Below, in pieces: positions 33,901 through 43,229 of a stretch of 64,000 nucleotides of DNA; the first letter of the stretch is position 1, and every line of letters starts with the position of its first letter. The position numbers and the translations under genes are program-made. The stretch spans positions 1,550,001 to 1,614,000 of the forward strand of contig NZ_CP096115.1 of the NCBI RefSeq assembly GCF_024662215.1, given 5' to 3'. The DNA comes from Methanoplanus endosymbiosus (GTDB lineage Archaea > Halobacteriota > Methanomicrobia > Methanomicrobiales > Methanomicrobiaceae). The notes under the pieces were generated by a model. The model worked only from the letters and a program-made list of their open reading frames with translations. It had not been told where the DNA came from and searched no databases.

Positions 33901-36000
33901 TCAGAGTCCGGTTGAAGAGGCAATATTACCGGATATTGATTCTATGAATTCAGAGGGTTTCATATTTGCAAGTTTGTTAAGTTTCTCCATGAAATCCTCC
34001 TTCTTCTCAGGCACAAGAGCGATCTCAAGCACCTCCTCTATTGTGCTGACCGGAATTATCTCCACCATATCCCTGTATCTGTCCTCAATTAATACATCAT
34101 CAAGGTTTGATTTCGGAATAATGACCGTCTTTATACCGGCCTTTGCAGCAGCCTCAATCTTGTAGGTTGCACCGCCTATTGGCAGGACATTACCCCTTAC
34201 AGAGAGTGAGCCGGTCATTGCAACATCCTGCCTGACAGGAATATTCTCAATTGCACTGATAACAGCGGTTGCAACACTGACTGAAGCAGAGTCACCCTCA
34301 ACACCATTGTATGTCCCTATGAACTGGATATGAATATCCATATTCCGGATGTCCTTGCCAGTGAACTTCTTTAATATTGCACTGACATTTTTGATTGACT
34401 CCTGTGCAATCTCCTTTAACAGTCCGGTTGCGATAACATTGCCGGTTGCGCTCTGTGTAGGGGTTGCCTCAGCCATTATCGGGAGGACCTGACCGGAGTC
34501 ATGACCAACGACTGCAAGTCCGTTGACCCTGCCGACCGCAGTTCCTTCTACTATTGTAAGGTCATACTCACGGCTTCTTCTGGTATATTCATCTGAGATC
34601 TGGTCTTCAACAGACTTTGCAATCTCTTTTGCCCTTAAGACATGCTCAGCAGTTGTGATCTCGGAATTATCCTGTCGTGCCATATCACCGGAAACCCTGA
34701 TAAGACCACCGATGTCACGAAGCTTGAGTGTCAGATGACCCTTGCGGTTGCTTCTTCTTCTGGCATCCCTCATAATCTCCTCGATTGCGGATCTGTCAAA
34801 CGGAGGTATCTTGCCGTCGTTCTTGACTTCCTGGGCAACGAATGTGATGAACTTCTTCTGGTTTTCAGGCGTGTCAGGCATGGTATCCTGCATATATACC
34901 TCATAACCATAGCCTCTGATCCTTGAACGCAGTGCCGGGTGCATGCCCTCCATGGCATCGAGGTTTCCGGCCGCAATCATTATGAAACTGCAGGGCACAG
35001 GTTCGGTCTTGACCATTGCACCGCTTGAACGCTCACTCTGCCCGGTGATTGAGAACTCACCCTCCTGAAGGGCTGTAAGCAGGTTTTGCTGTGAATGAGG
35101 AGTCAGAGTATTGATCTCATCCACGAAGAGCACACCCTTGTTGGACTTGTGAATAGCTCCGGCTTCAACACGGTCATGCGCCGGGGTCTCAAGTCCGCCG
35201 GACTGGAACGGATCGTGCCTGACATCACCGAGAAGTGCACCTGCATGCGATCCTGTTCCGTCAATATATGGTGCTGTGCTGTCAGGAGTGTTGGAGACGA
35301 GAAGTTTTGGCACCATTGCCTCTTCTTTCGGCCTTGAATACTGTAGTGCCATGAATATGAAGGCAGCACCGATGATACCCATCAGCAGCTGTCCGGTAAT
35401 TATCGCATAGCCCATAATTCCGAAGATAAGAATCATGATGAGGGTATTTCTCGTCTGCGCCCTCTTCTTCGCCTCCGCTTTGTGGGCAGCAACTATCTCC
35501 TTGCCTCTTCCGGCTTTTACTGACCGGATTATCGGGTTATTTGAGTCTTCGGAATTTGGATATACAAGTATGTCCTGCATCTCCTCTTTCGGGAGGAGTT
35601 CGGCCATTGCCTTTGCAAGCATTGATTTGCCAGTACCCGGTGTCCCGATCATCATGACATGCCGCCTCTGGATGGCAGCCTTCCTTATGACCTCTACTGC
35701 ATGCTCCTGTCCAATTACCTGATCAATGAGCTTTTCAGGCACCTCTATCTCAGAGGATGAGTTGAGGCTTTCAAGCTCAATATCCTCCGGCTTGATCTTT
35801 GGATCTTCTGCCTTCTCCTCCGGAATATCTTCTGAACCTACAACTGATACATTGGGATTGTCTGTTATTGTCTTGTTATTATCCTGATTTATGCTCCCTT
35901 TGGTTTCGGCAGGTGACGGAGATTCCCCTGCTCCACCCTGATTATTGACCTCAGGAGAGACATCATCAATATTGGGATTTATTTTATCGTCTTTATCCAT
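33901..36000 (-). CDS. lonB: Archaeal membrane-anchored Lon protease (LonB)
   Basis: A 699-residue LonB from ATG 36000. Residues 1-85 are a polar linker. Walker A is GTPGTGKS (119-126), two membrane segments follow within 186-220, Walker B is LFVDEIN (291-297), and the Ser-Lys dyad is S571 (GVEGDSASVS) and K614 (GGATYKIEAA). The frame stays open upstream to 36726, but that extension is antisense to prs and has no coding character; GAGGT about 10 nt before ATG 36000 supports the shorter start. LonB is the main ATP-dependent membrane protease of archaea, which lack FtsH. Confidence 0.96.
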   Translation of the reverse strand: MDKDDKINPNIDDVSPEVNNQGGAGESPSPAETKGSINQDNNKTITDNPNVSVVGSEDIPEEKAEDPKIKPEDIELESLNSSSEIEVPEKLIDQVIGQEHAVEVIRKAAIQRRHVMMIGTPGTGKSMLAKAMAELLPKEEMQDILVYPNSEDSNNPIIRSVKAGRGKEIVAAHKAEAKKRAQTRNTLIMILIFGIMGYAIITGQLLMGIIGAAFIFMALQYSRPKEEAMVPKLLVSNTPDSTAPYIDGTGSHAGALLGDVRHDPFQSGGLETPAHDRVEAGAIHKSNKGVLFVDEINTLTPHSQQNLLTALQEGEFSITGQSERSSGAMVKTEPVPCSFIMIAAGNLDAMEGMHPALRSRIRGYGYEVYMQDTMPDTPENQKKFITFVAQEVKNDGKIPPFDRSAIEEIMRDARRRSNRKGHLTLKLRDIGGLIRVSGDMARQDNSEITTAEHVLRAKEIAKSVEDQISDEYTRRSREYDLTIVEGTAVGRVNGLAVVGHDSGQVLPIMAEATPTQSATGNVIATGLLKEIAQESIKNVSAILKKFTGKDIRNMDIHIQFIGTYNGVEGDSASVSVATAVISAIENIPVRQDVAMTGSLSVRGNVLPIGGATYKIEAAAKAGIKTVIIPKSNLDDVLIEDRYRDMVEIIPVSTIEEVLEIALVPEKKEDFMEKLNKLANMKPSEFIESISGNIASSTGL

Positions 36001-36082
36001 TAACTGGTTAACCTCACATAAGCGATAGTTCTTAAATGATTCTTTGTGATAGTTTAAGTACTTTCCAGAACAGGTAATTGAG

Positions 36083-36928
36083 ATGAAGATAATCGGAAAT
36101 GAAAAATCACAGGTTCTCGCGGCAAAAACAGCCGGGATTTTAGGTGCGGAGCTGCTGCCGGTTGAGTTTCGAAAATTCCCTGACGGAGAACTTTTTCTGA
36201 GGGCAGAAGGCATTGGTAACGAGATAACTATAATCGGGAGCATAGTTGACAGTGATTCCTTTGTGCAGCTTCTTCTCTTAATAGATGCGTGCGAAGGGGC
36301 AGAGATCACTCTTGTCATTCCGTATATGGGATATGCAAGACAGGACAAAAAATTCCATGAGGGTGAGCCTGTCAGCAGTCGGGCGATTGCAGGCGCACTG
36401 TCACGTAATGTCTCAAAGATATATACAATAAATATCCATGAAGAGTCAGTGCTTAATTTCTTTGATACAGATGCAGAAAACCTCTCCCTTGCACCATATA
36501 TGGGCAGGTATATAAAGGAACTCGGCCTTGAAAATCCCCTGATCCTTGGCCCTGACGGCGGTGCGGCAGAATTTGCAAAGGCTGTTGCCGGTGAAAACGG
36601 ATGGGACAGTGACCATCTTGTAAAAACAAGGCTTTCAGGGACTGAAGTCAGGATTGAACCAAAGACGGTTGAGGCTAAGGGAAGAGAGGTCGTCTTTGTT
36701 GATGACATCATCGCAACCGGAGGCACACTTGCAAACGCGGCTTCAATGCTTATGAATCAGGGGGCAGCCGGAGTTCACGCAGCATGTGTCCACGGTGTAT
36801 TTGCCAAGGGCGGCTACTCAAAGCTCTGTTCTTCCGGGCTTAAATCCGTTGTATCAGCCGATACGATTGAGTCAGCATCAAGTGTCATCTCGGCGGCGCA
36901 GTGCATAGCTGATGCACTCCGGAAGTAA
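36083..36928 (+). CDS. prs: Ribose-phosphate pyrophosphokinase
   Basis: A 281-residue PRPP synthase, which transfers pyrophosphate from ATP to ribose 5-phosphate for nucleotide, histidine and methanopterin synthesis. The flexible-loop motif RQDKKFHEGEPVSSRAIA and the PRPP-binding loop VFVDDIIATGGTLANAA are intact. It is divergent from lonB, with only about 80 nt between the starts. The length is typical for the shorter archaeal class. Confidence 0.96.
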   Translation: MKIIGNEKSQVLAAKTAGILGAELLPVEFRKFPDGELFLRAEGIGNEITIIGSIVDSDSFVQLLLLIDACEGAEITLVIPYMGYARQDKKFHEGEPVSSRAIAGALSRNVSKIYTINIHEESVLNFFDTDAENLSLAPYMGRYIKELGLENPLILGPDGGAAEFAKAVAGENGWDSDHLVKTRLSGTEVRIEPKTVEAKGREVVFVDDIIATGGTLANAASMLMNQGAAGVHAACVHGVFAKGGYSKLCSSGLKSVVSADTIESASSVISAAQCIADALRK

Positions 36929-37080
36929 GACAATTTCAGAGAATAAGCCGGAGAGAAAGGCATGAATAGAGAGAAATGTACCGGAATGCCGGTAATTTCC
37001 GGAGATACAATCTGCCTGATTAAAACGGCAAATTCAGGGAAAATATACTAAATCAAAAAATATTCAGGCCGGACAACATT

Positions 37081-37533
37081 ATGATAATTCTTGACTCATC
37101 ATTCTTTTTTACTGACATTCCGCTCAATGAGAGGGCAATGATTCCCCCTTCAGTACTCTGTGAACTGAAGGATTTCAGGTCAAAATGCCGGTTTGATACC
37201 CTCAGCCAGAACATGGTATCGGTAGAATCGCCTTCGGCAGAATCCCTTGCGCTCGCAAGGAAGGGTGCGGAGAAGACAAAGGACATCACCGTGCTGTCTG
37301 AGACTGACCTTGATGTCATTGCACTTGCGATTGAGAAGAAGGCTGAGCTTGCAACCGATGACTTTGCAGTATCAAATACTGCCCAGTACCTTGGAATCCA
37401 GGTAAATCCAATCCAGCAGAGAAGACCAAAACTCAGAAAGTGGAAATACAGGTGCATAGGATGCGGAAGATATGCCAAAGATGCAGGGATATGTGATGTC
37501 TGTGGATCAGAGATAAAAAGAAAGCTTAAATGA
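37081..37533 (+). CDS. nob1: Nob1 endoribonuclease (16S rRNA 3'-end maturation)
   Basis: A 150-residue PIN-domain nuclease with a C-terminal zinc ribbon. The catalytic acidic residues include D5 in MIILDSSFFF and the later LATDDFAVSN. The ribbon reads CIGCGRYAKDAGICDVCGS. In archaea Nob1 makes the final 3' cut of 16S rRNA. It is directly followed by the PRTase-like regulator. Confidence 0.93.
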   Translation: MIILDSSFFFTDIPLNERAMIPPSVLCELKDFRSKCRFDTLSQNMVSVESPSAESLALARKGAEKTKDITVLSETDLDVIALAIEKKAELATDDFAVSNTAQYLGIQVNPIQQRRPKLRKWKYRCIGCGRYAKDAGICDVCGSEIKRKLK

Positions 37534-37554
37534 TTGAAAACAAATCCTATTCTT

Positions 37555-38163
37555 ATGTCATCCCTTGAAGAACTTGTCAGCAAAGCGAAGATGCTGCATT
37601 CAGAAGGAAGAAGCACAAGCCAGATTGCAGATGAACTAAGTCTATCCGCAGAGACAGTCACCTGGCTTTTAACACAGCAGAAAGGCAGTGAAGCACCAAA
37701 GGATGTTTTAATCGACTGGTCTGCCATAAGCGGTCATGCTGATATGTTGAAGGATTCCGCAGTAATGATGATTAAACGGTATTACTACTCCAAGGACGAT
37801 GCCGGGGAAGATTACTGCCCTCCGGAAGTTGTAATCGGGATTGCACATTCCGGAATTCCGCTTGCAACCTTCATTGCCGCAGAGGAGAACTGTCTCTTTA
37901 CAATGTTTCACCCGAAAAAACATGCTGCGGGTCAGAATCCGGCAGGTTCCCTCAACAGCAGTTTTGCCGATGTGTCAAACAAGAACTGTATAATTGTCGA
38001 TGATGTCATCACAAGCGGCAAGACCGTGACCGAAACAGTCTCATATATTAAAAGTCACGGCGGAAATCCGGTTGCGATTCTCGTCCTCTTCAATAAACTT
38101 GGTATTAAGGAGATAGATGGCGTACCCCTCATATCACTTGTGAAGATTGAGAGAATCGACTGA
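37555..38163 (+). CDS. HTH-phosphoribosyltransferase regulator (GfcR / OPRTase-like family)
   Basis: A 202-residue protein with an N-terminal helix-turn-helix (STSQIADELSLSAETVTWLL) and a PRTase domain carrying the PRPP loop IIVDDVITSGKTVTETV. The family includes the haloarchaeal sugar-catabolism regulator GfcR and proteins formerly annotated as orotate phosphoribosyltransferases. I chose ATG 37555 (MSSLEELVSKAK), the usual family start, over a TTG at 37534. It may sense PRPP or a related ligand; adjacency to nob1 and near prs fits a nucleotide-related role but does not prove it. Confidence 0.87.
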   Translation: MSSLEELVSKAKMLHSEGRSTSQIADELSLSAETVTWLLTQQKGSEAPKDVLIDWSAISGHADMLKDSAVMMIKRYYYSKDDAGEDYCPPEVVIGIAHSGIPLATFIAAEENCLFTMFHPKKHAAGQNPAGSLNSSFADVSNKNCIIVDDVITSGKTVTETVSYIKSHGGNPVAILVLFNKLGIKEIDGVPLISLVKIERID

Positions 38164-38200
38164 TAAAAACCGATAAATACGATTAAAATAAGGAGAAATT

Positions 38201-38662
38201 ATGGCAATTATTGATGTGGTGGTCTTTGAGATCGGCGAAACATTATACGCACTTGACATACATCTGGCAAGAGAGATCGTTGAGATGATGCCGATAACAC
38301 CCGTCCCCAGGGCACCGCCGCATATTGCAGGAATCATCAATTTAAGGGGTGAAATTACAAACATAATTAAACTCAATGAAATCCTCGCCCTTCCTGAGAA
38401 TGAGGACCAGGAAAACCAGAAGATTATAGTGCTGATGTCTGACACCTCAGGCGGTTCAAATCTTGGAATTATCGTTGACAATGTCCACTCTGTCATTCAG
38501 GTGGATGAAAATACCATTGATCAGATGGACTCTGCATTCTCAAAAGAGGCATATGTCAGGGGAATTATTAAGGAGAGGTCTGATCTCGATGGCGAGGAGA
38601 AGACTGAGCTTATAATCTGGATTGATCTCGGGCTGATTCTTAATACCCTGAAAGAGGAATAA
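38201..38662 (+). CDS. cheW: CheW-like chemotaxis coupling protein
   Basis: A 153-residue CheW domain. Conserved segments include FEIGETLYALDIHLAREIVE, PHIAGIINLRGEITNIIKL and LGIIVDNVHSVIQV. In chemotaxis it links receptors to CheA. No cheA, cheY or receptor gene is in the window, so it is an isolated copy. A T-run closes the gene. Confidence 0.92.
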   Translation: MAIIDVVVFEIGETLYALDIHLAREIVEMMPITPVPRAPPHIAGIINLRGEITNIIKLNEILALPENEDQENQKIIVLMSDTSGGSNLGIIVDNVHSVIQVDENTIDQMDSAFSKEAYVRGIIKERSDLDGEEKTELIIWIDLGLILNTLKEE

Positions 38663-38865
38663 TCCTTTTTTCATCAGTATTCTTATGCCTTATCCTGAAT
38701 AAAATATTTTCAGGGTTATGAAGTACTGTCAGTTTAATCGTGTGAAAATTACTCTTTAAAGAGAGTAAAAGGCAATAAATGATAATCCAGACAGTTTTTC
38801 CGGATAACAGTCAGGACATCATTACGAAACAGGTAAGCCCGAAATCTGTCAGCGACCCATCGCAA

Positions 38866-38874
38866 ATTATATAT
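38866..38874 (+). promoter_or_regulatory. Thermosome TATA box
   Basis: TTATATATA (38866-38874) with the upstream purine-rich CGCAAA fits an archaeal BRE-TATA promoter. Transcription would begin near 38895-38898. This means the first in-frame ATG (38895) would be leaderless, whereas ATG 38925 follows an AGGAG site; this decides the gene start. Confidence 0.7.
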
Positions 38875-38924
38875 AGAACCACAATTCTACATTTATGGAA
38901 GATCTTAAACAGGAGTATCTGCAT

Positions 38925-40505
38925 ATGATAGGAAATCAACCAATTGTAATTTTACGTGACAATGTAGAAGTCACAAAGGGAAGGGAGGCACAGAACTCCA
39001 ATATCATGGCATGCAAAGCCATTGCAGAGGCAGTAAGAACAACCCTTGGTCCACGCGGAATGGACAAGATGCTCGTTTCACCATCAGGTGATGTGGTAAT
39101 CACAAACGACGGCGCAACAATTCTCCATGAGCTTGCAGTTGAACATCCGGCTGCGAAGATGGTTATTGCCGTTGCTGAAACACAGGACAATGAAGTTGGT
39201 GACGGTACAACAACTGCATCAATTCTCATCGGCGCACTGATGGAAGAGGCACAGAGGCTTATTGCAAAGGGTATTCATCCGACAGTAATCGCAAAGGGAT
39301 ATACACTTGCAATGCAGAAGGCTCTTGAAATCCTTGAAGATAATGCAATCGTTGCAGAAGGAAAGGATATTGATCTGTTAACAAAGGTTGCAGCAACCGC
39401 CGTTACCGGAAAGTCAATTGAATCAATGAAAGAGACCATCACAAAGATTGTTGTTGATGCAGTCTGTGAAGTTGCAACAGAGGAAAATGGAAAGTTCTCA
39501 GTTGATGAGGATGATGTCAGGATCAAGACCGTCATCGGAGACAGTCTTGAGTCAGCAGAACTTATTACAGGATTTTTGATTGATAAGACCCGCTGTGATA
39601 ATGGTATGCCAAAGAGGGTTGAGAATGCAAAGATTGCACTTCTGCTAAAGCCTCTTGAGATAGCCAAGACTGAGACAAAATCAAAGATTAAGATCACATC
39701 CTCACAGCAGCTTGAGGCATTCTCTGAACAGGAGAAGGAGACACTCAAAGGAATGGCTGACAGGATCAGTGCATCGGGCGCAAATGTTCTTCTCTGCCAG
39801 AAGGGAATTGCAGATTCAGTCCAGTACTATCTCGCACGCCATGACATTCTTGCAATTCAGGATGTACCTGAGAAGGATATGAAAGCATTCGCACGTGCAC
39901 TCTCAGGAACAATTGTAAACACTGTTGATGACCTTGAAGAGGCAGTTCTTGGAAATGCAGAAGTTGTTGAAGAGATGAAGGACATCAAGGTTACAAAGTT
40001 CACCGGATGCACAAACGGCCACACAGTCACAATTTTAGTCAAGGGATCTAACCAGATCTATGTTGATGAACTTGAGCGTGCGGTTTATGATGCAGCAAGA
40101 GTTGTTATGGATGCCCTTGAGGACGGCAAATATGTCGTTGGTGCAGCAGCAATCGATACTGAAATTCACTTAAAACTGCGTGAATATGCTTCCACAATCG
40201 GCGGAAGGATTCAGATCGCAGTTGAGGCATTCTCAAACATCTTTGAGACAATTCCTGAGACACTTGCAGAAAACTCAGGACTTGATTCAATTGATATACT
40301 TGTTGACCTTAAGGCAGCACATTCAAAAGGCGAGAAGTATGCCGGAATCAATGTGTTCACCGGAAAGATCTCAAATATGTATGACGCAGGTGTAATTGAG
40401 CCAATGCGTGTCAAGAGGCAGGCAATCGAGAGCGCTGCTGAGACAGCATCACTGCTCATCCGTGTTGATGACATGCTGATCTCAAAGTCCGGCTCCCAGA
40501 TGTAA
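38925..40505 (+). CDS. thsA: Thermosome (group II chaperonin) subunit
   Basis: A 526-residue group II chaperonin subunit that assembles into double rings and folds proteins with ATP. Recognisable are the [13 protein letters not shown] segment, NDGATIL and the nucleotide-binding GDGTTTAS. I chose ATG 38925 ([10 protein letters not shown]) because GGAG at 38912-38915 precedes it with 9-nt spacing and typical thermosomes begin a few residues before NQPIxIL; an upstream ATG (38895) would add ten residues. The C-terminus ends SKSGSQM without the Gly/Met tail of some paralogues. No paired subunit gene is nearby. Confidence 0.96.
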   Translation: MIGNQPIVILRDNVEVTKGREAQNSNIMACKAIAEAVRTTLGPRGMDKMLVSPSGDVVITNDGATILHELAVEHPAAKMVIAVAETQDNEVGDGTTTASILIGALMEEAQRLIAKGIHPTVIAKGYTLAMQKALEILEDNAIVAEGKDIDLLTKVAATAVTGKSIESMKETITKIVVDAVCEVATEENGKFSVDEDDVRIKTVIGDSLESAELITGFLIDKTRCDNGMPKRVENAKIALLLKPLEIAKTETKSKIKITSSQQLEAFSEQEKETLKGMADRISASGANVLLCQKGIADSVQYYLARHDILAIQDVPEKDMKAFARALSGTIVNTVDDLEEAVLGNAEVVEEMKDIKVTKFTGCTNGHTVTILVKGSNQIYVDELERAVYDAARVVMDALEDGKYVVGAAAIDTEIHLKLREYASTIGGRIQIAVEAFSNIFETIPETLAENSGLDSIDILVDLKAAHSKGEKYAGINVFTGKISNMYDAGVIEPMRVKRQAIESAAETASLLIRVDDMLISKSGSQM

Positions 40506-40784
40506 AAATAAACAGAAATAAATTTTATCCTTTTTTATTCACTGCAAGCCCTTTTACGAATCAGAACTTTTCAGACTCTGCATGAAGCAACCTGTCATGC
40601 ACCACGCAATTAATAGGCACTAACTTATTTTTCTGTGTTAAAACCCGGGAGTTAAAGGGTATAACCTGCTTTATTTCACTCATATATATACACAAAAAGC
40701 TGATTTAGATCTAACCGACCTGTGAAACCTCCTTTCATCAGATTTTACATGGAAAATAGGCTTTGCAACAAAATGGTGAATATA

Positions 40785-41273
40785 ATGAAGAATATATTTA
40801 AAGCAGTTGCAGTCATGCTGACAATGTGCCTGACTATGGCAGTTTGCGGCCCTGTAAGTGCACAGGCAGACAGCACACAAAAAAATACAGATGAAAATAG
40901 TATCAATATTGACATCTTTGCAAAGGATAAGAACATAAACAGCGGTGATGAGACCTACTTTGTTTCGGTACTGACTGATGAAGCAGGAAATCCTGTTGCA
41001 GACAAAACGGTCTACTTCTACCAGAACATCATGGTTTCCGGACTGGGTGTTGACCATTATATCGGAGAGACAGATACAGACGATTATGGAACCGCAGTAC
41101 TCAAAGTTGAATTAAGTATTGCCGGCGACTCAGAATCTATGTTTGTAGGATGTGTAGCAGAGGATACAGAGACAGGCAGGGCCATTTATTCAGACCATGT
41201 CATGATAACTGTTACAAACCCGTACCCGGTATTATCAGATGATGAGAATCAGGAGGAATTATTGAATTACTGA
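40785..41273 (+). CDS. Secreted Ig-like domain protein of unknown function
   Basis: A 162-residue exported protein. ATG 40785 has GGTGA 5-9 nt upstream and gives a clean signal peptide (MKNIFKAVAVMLTMCLTMAV) with likely cleavage after VSAQA. The mature part carries one bacterial/archaeal Ig-like β-sandwich with the familiar VLTDEAGNPVADKTVYFY and TDDYGTAVLKVEL. The protein ends in an acidic tail without a membrane anchor. It lies alone between the thermosome and msrA, so no function can be inferred from context. Confidence 0.8.
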   Translation: MKNIFKAVAVMLTMCLTMAVCGPVSAQADSTQKNTDENSINIDIFAKDKNINSGDETYFVSVLTDEAGNPVADKTVYFYQNIMVSGLGVDHYIGETDTDDYGTAVLKVELSIAGDSESMFVGCVAEDTETGRAIYSDHVMITVTNPYPVLSDDENQEELLNY

Positions 41274-41458
41274 AAATATCAATCAAAACCTCCTAAATAA
41301 CATACAAACAGTGGCTGGGAGTTAAGTAACATCCGGAAAATGAGAGTTGTCAGCAATTCTAAGATTCCATTCAGCCTTTTTTTTAAATTTTAAACTTCAG
41401 ATATTTATAACAAAAGAATAGCGGCAGACTTTTTTCTGTTCAGGTCAAAGCAGTTTTT

Positions 41459-41938
41459 ATGGTTAAGGATAATGCCACATTTGCAGCAGGGTGCTTCTGG
41501 GGGGTTGAAGCGGCATTTCAGAGAAAAGAAGGCATCCTTGTGACAAGAGTAGGATATACCGGCGGTGAGACCAAAGATCCGGATTACACAATGGTCTGCA
41601 CCGGAAATACAGGTCATGCTGAAGCTGTGCAGATTGCATTTGATAATGATATTATCTCATACAGGGAACTGTTAGAGATATTTTTTTCAGTACATGACCC
41701 GACAACGCTCAACAGGCAGGGGCCGGACGTTGGTGATCAGTACAGGTCTGCTATATTTTACCGGAATGATGAGCAGAAGAAGGAGGCTTTGAATTACATA
41801 AAGGAACTTGAGGAGAAGAAAGCCTTTGAGAGTCCTGTTGTGACCGAAGTTCTGCCACTTGGTGATTTCTGGAAGGCTGAGGACTACCACCAGAAGTATT
41901 TTGAGAAGATGGGGCGTAAATACGGCTTTTATGATTAA
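41459..41938 (+). CDS. msrA: Peptide methionine sulfoxide reductase MsrA
   Basis: A 159-residue MsrA that reduces methionine-S-sulfoxide. The catalytic Cys is C12 in FAAGCFWGVEAAF, followed by GYTGGETKDPDYTMVCTGNTGHAEAV and YRSAIFY. There is no MsrB fusion. A TATA-like ATATTTATAAC at about 41401-41411 precedes it. The stop overlaps the next gene's ATG by 8 nt. Confidence 0.95.
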   Translation: MVKDNATFAAGCFWGVEAAFQRKEGILVTRVGYTGGETKDPDYTMVCTGNTGHAEAVQIAFDNDIISYRELLEIFFSVHDPTTLNRQGPDVGDQYRSAIFYRNDEQKKEALNYIKELEEKKAFESPVVTEVLPLGDFWKAEDYHQKYFEKMGRKYGFYD

Positions 41939-42455
41939 ATATCCCTTCAGATCACTGCTGAAAAAAATACAGGATCTTCTTTTGGGTATTGAACAGGAAA
42001 CTGCTCCGGCAGCACTGCCTAAAATAATCCCCGTCCTGATTGTGCTTGTCGCAGTTGTCATAATTCCGGGCTGCACTGAATTATCTGACAGTTCAGTTGT
42101 TTTTCCGGGCGGGACTCAGATCTGTATTGACAACGAAACCCACCTGAAATGGATGGAGGAATTCAGAGAGAACCCGGAGAAGTATCTCACCAATCCGGAA
42201 AATCCGTTTGAGTGGACAATTAAGGGCATGCACAGTACTGCAACACCATTTGGAGACGAACAGGCAATTGAATATTACAATAAAGCAATAGAGATCGATT
42301 CTGAATTCCCTATGGCATACTGTGGAAAAGCTGAGGCTCTCGGCAATCTTAAGAGATTTAACGAAAGTGTTGAGTGCCTGAGAAAAGCTGTTGAGCTTGA
42401 CAGCAGGTATGAACCATGGGCCGATAAGCTCAGACAGAGATATAGCCTTGATTAG
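41931..42455 (+). CDS. Membrane-anchored TPR lipoprotein-like protein
   Basis: A 174-residue protein. ATG 41931 overlaps the msrA stop, giving a start consistent with coupling. A hydrophobic segment KIIPVLIVLVAVVIIPGC ends in a possible lipobox cysteine, and the C-terminal half has tetratricopeptide repeats (AIEYYNKAIEIDSEFPMAY, then ESVECLRKAVELDSRY). TPR proteins mediate protein contacts; no partner is evident apart from MsrA upstream. Confidence 0.75.
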   Translation: MIKYPFRSLLKKIQDLLLGIEQETAPAALPKIIPVLIVLVAVVIIPGCTELSDSSVVFPGGTQICIDNETHLKWMEEFRENPEKYLTNPENPFEWTIKGMHSTATPFGDEQAIEYYNKAIEIDSEFPMAYCGKAEALGNLKRFNESVECLRKAVELDSRYEPWADKLRQRYSLD

Positions 42456-42780
42456 GTTCGGCTCCGATTCCGGTCTTACCTAACCTCCATAAGTGAATGA
42501 TCTGAAAGGATGGAGTTTTAAAGAATAAACTACAGATTATTCATTTAACGGACTGCACTTCCGGGCAGCAAATTATCTCAGCACTGATGAGACAATTGTG
42601 CCGGAAGCACTTAAATTAGAATATTCTTATCCTGAAATAATATGGATTTTTAAAAACAGGAGCATTTTAACTGAATATGCTTTCAATTCCTCCGGTGAGA
42701 ACGTTGAAACTGTAAGAAAGATTTGAACCGTCAGTCTTCAGATATTTACCTATTGCTCTTGAACCACTGATCTTCTGATA
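42456..42780. other. Intergenic stretch with a startless 65-codon frame
   Basis: The stretch contains an open plus-strand frame from 42529 to the TGA at 42724-42726 that encodes protein-like sequence (KLEYSYPEIIWIFKNRS) but has no start codon and no recognised family. It may be the 3' remnant of a decayed gene. No RNA gene or repeat was seen. Confidence 0.3.
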
Positions 42781-43227
42781 TTATCCATTCGTAATATTTC
42801 TGAGTTCTTCTGAGGGTTTTTTTATGCTGTCCGGACTCTGAAATTTTTTTAAGCTCTGCTTTTCAGCGATACCGGGAATGTCAAATCCATCTTCGACCGC
42901 TCTTAAATCACCAAGATAAAATGATTCAAGTTCGGTGCACGCAATCCGCACCATTGTATTATCCCTGTGTGCTTCCCTGCATTTGTTCATGAGATTTTCC
43001 CTGATCTCTATACAGTTACCATTGTCCTGGTCCCTTAGAATTACAAAAAAAGTATCGGGAGTTCTCCAGCCTCTGAGTTTTTTTACAATCTGTTTCTCTA
43101 AATCCTGTTTCCCCTGAAATATCACATAGCGTACCTGAATATATTCCGGAATCATTGAAGGAAGAAGCCCCTTAAGCATCTCTTTTGCTGATGGCTATTC
43201 GAGAAAGAAGACAAGAGTTGTGATCAT
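42781..43227 (-). pseudogene. DUF4276 protein interrupted by an in-frame amber codon
   Basis: Reading from ATG 43227, which lies 2 nt after the ATPase stop, the frame encodes MITTLVFFLE, then TAG at 43195-43197, then PSAKEMLKGLLP and a complete DUF4276 body through IACTELESFYLGDLRAVE to the stop at 42781. The family N-terminus normally reads through this point (an acidic residue followed by PSAKEML), so a single base change has created a nonsense codon at position 11. Conserved acidic residues (the LE before the stop and LRDQD) recall a Toprim-like nuclease, which is inference. Translation could restart at ATG 43179, losing the first strand and its conserved Glu. Pyrrolysine read-through is unlikely in this lineage. 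Confidence 0.75.
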
Positions 43228-43229
43228 AT

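Noticed and set aside
36001-36726. Upstream extension of the lonB frame (about 240 extra codons)
   Set aside because: It is antisense to the well-supported prs gene, has no membrane or domain features, and ATG 36000 has its own GAGGT site and fits the LonB family length.
43195-43197. Pyrrolysine at the TAG codon in the DUF4276 gene
   Set aside because: No pyl genes or Pyl-using methyltransferases are in the window, and Methanomicrobiales are not known for Pyl decoding. A nonsense mutation is simpler.
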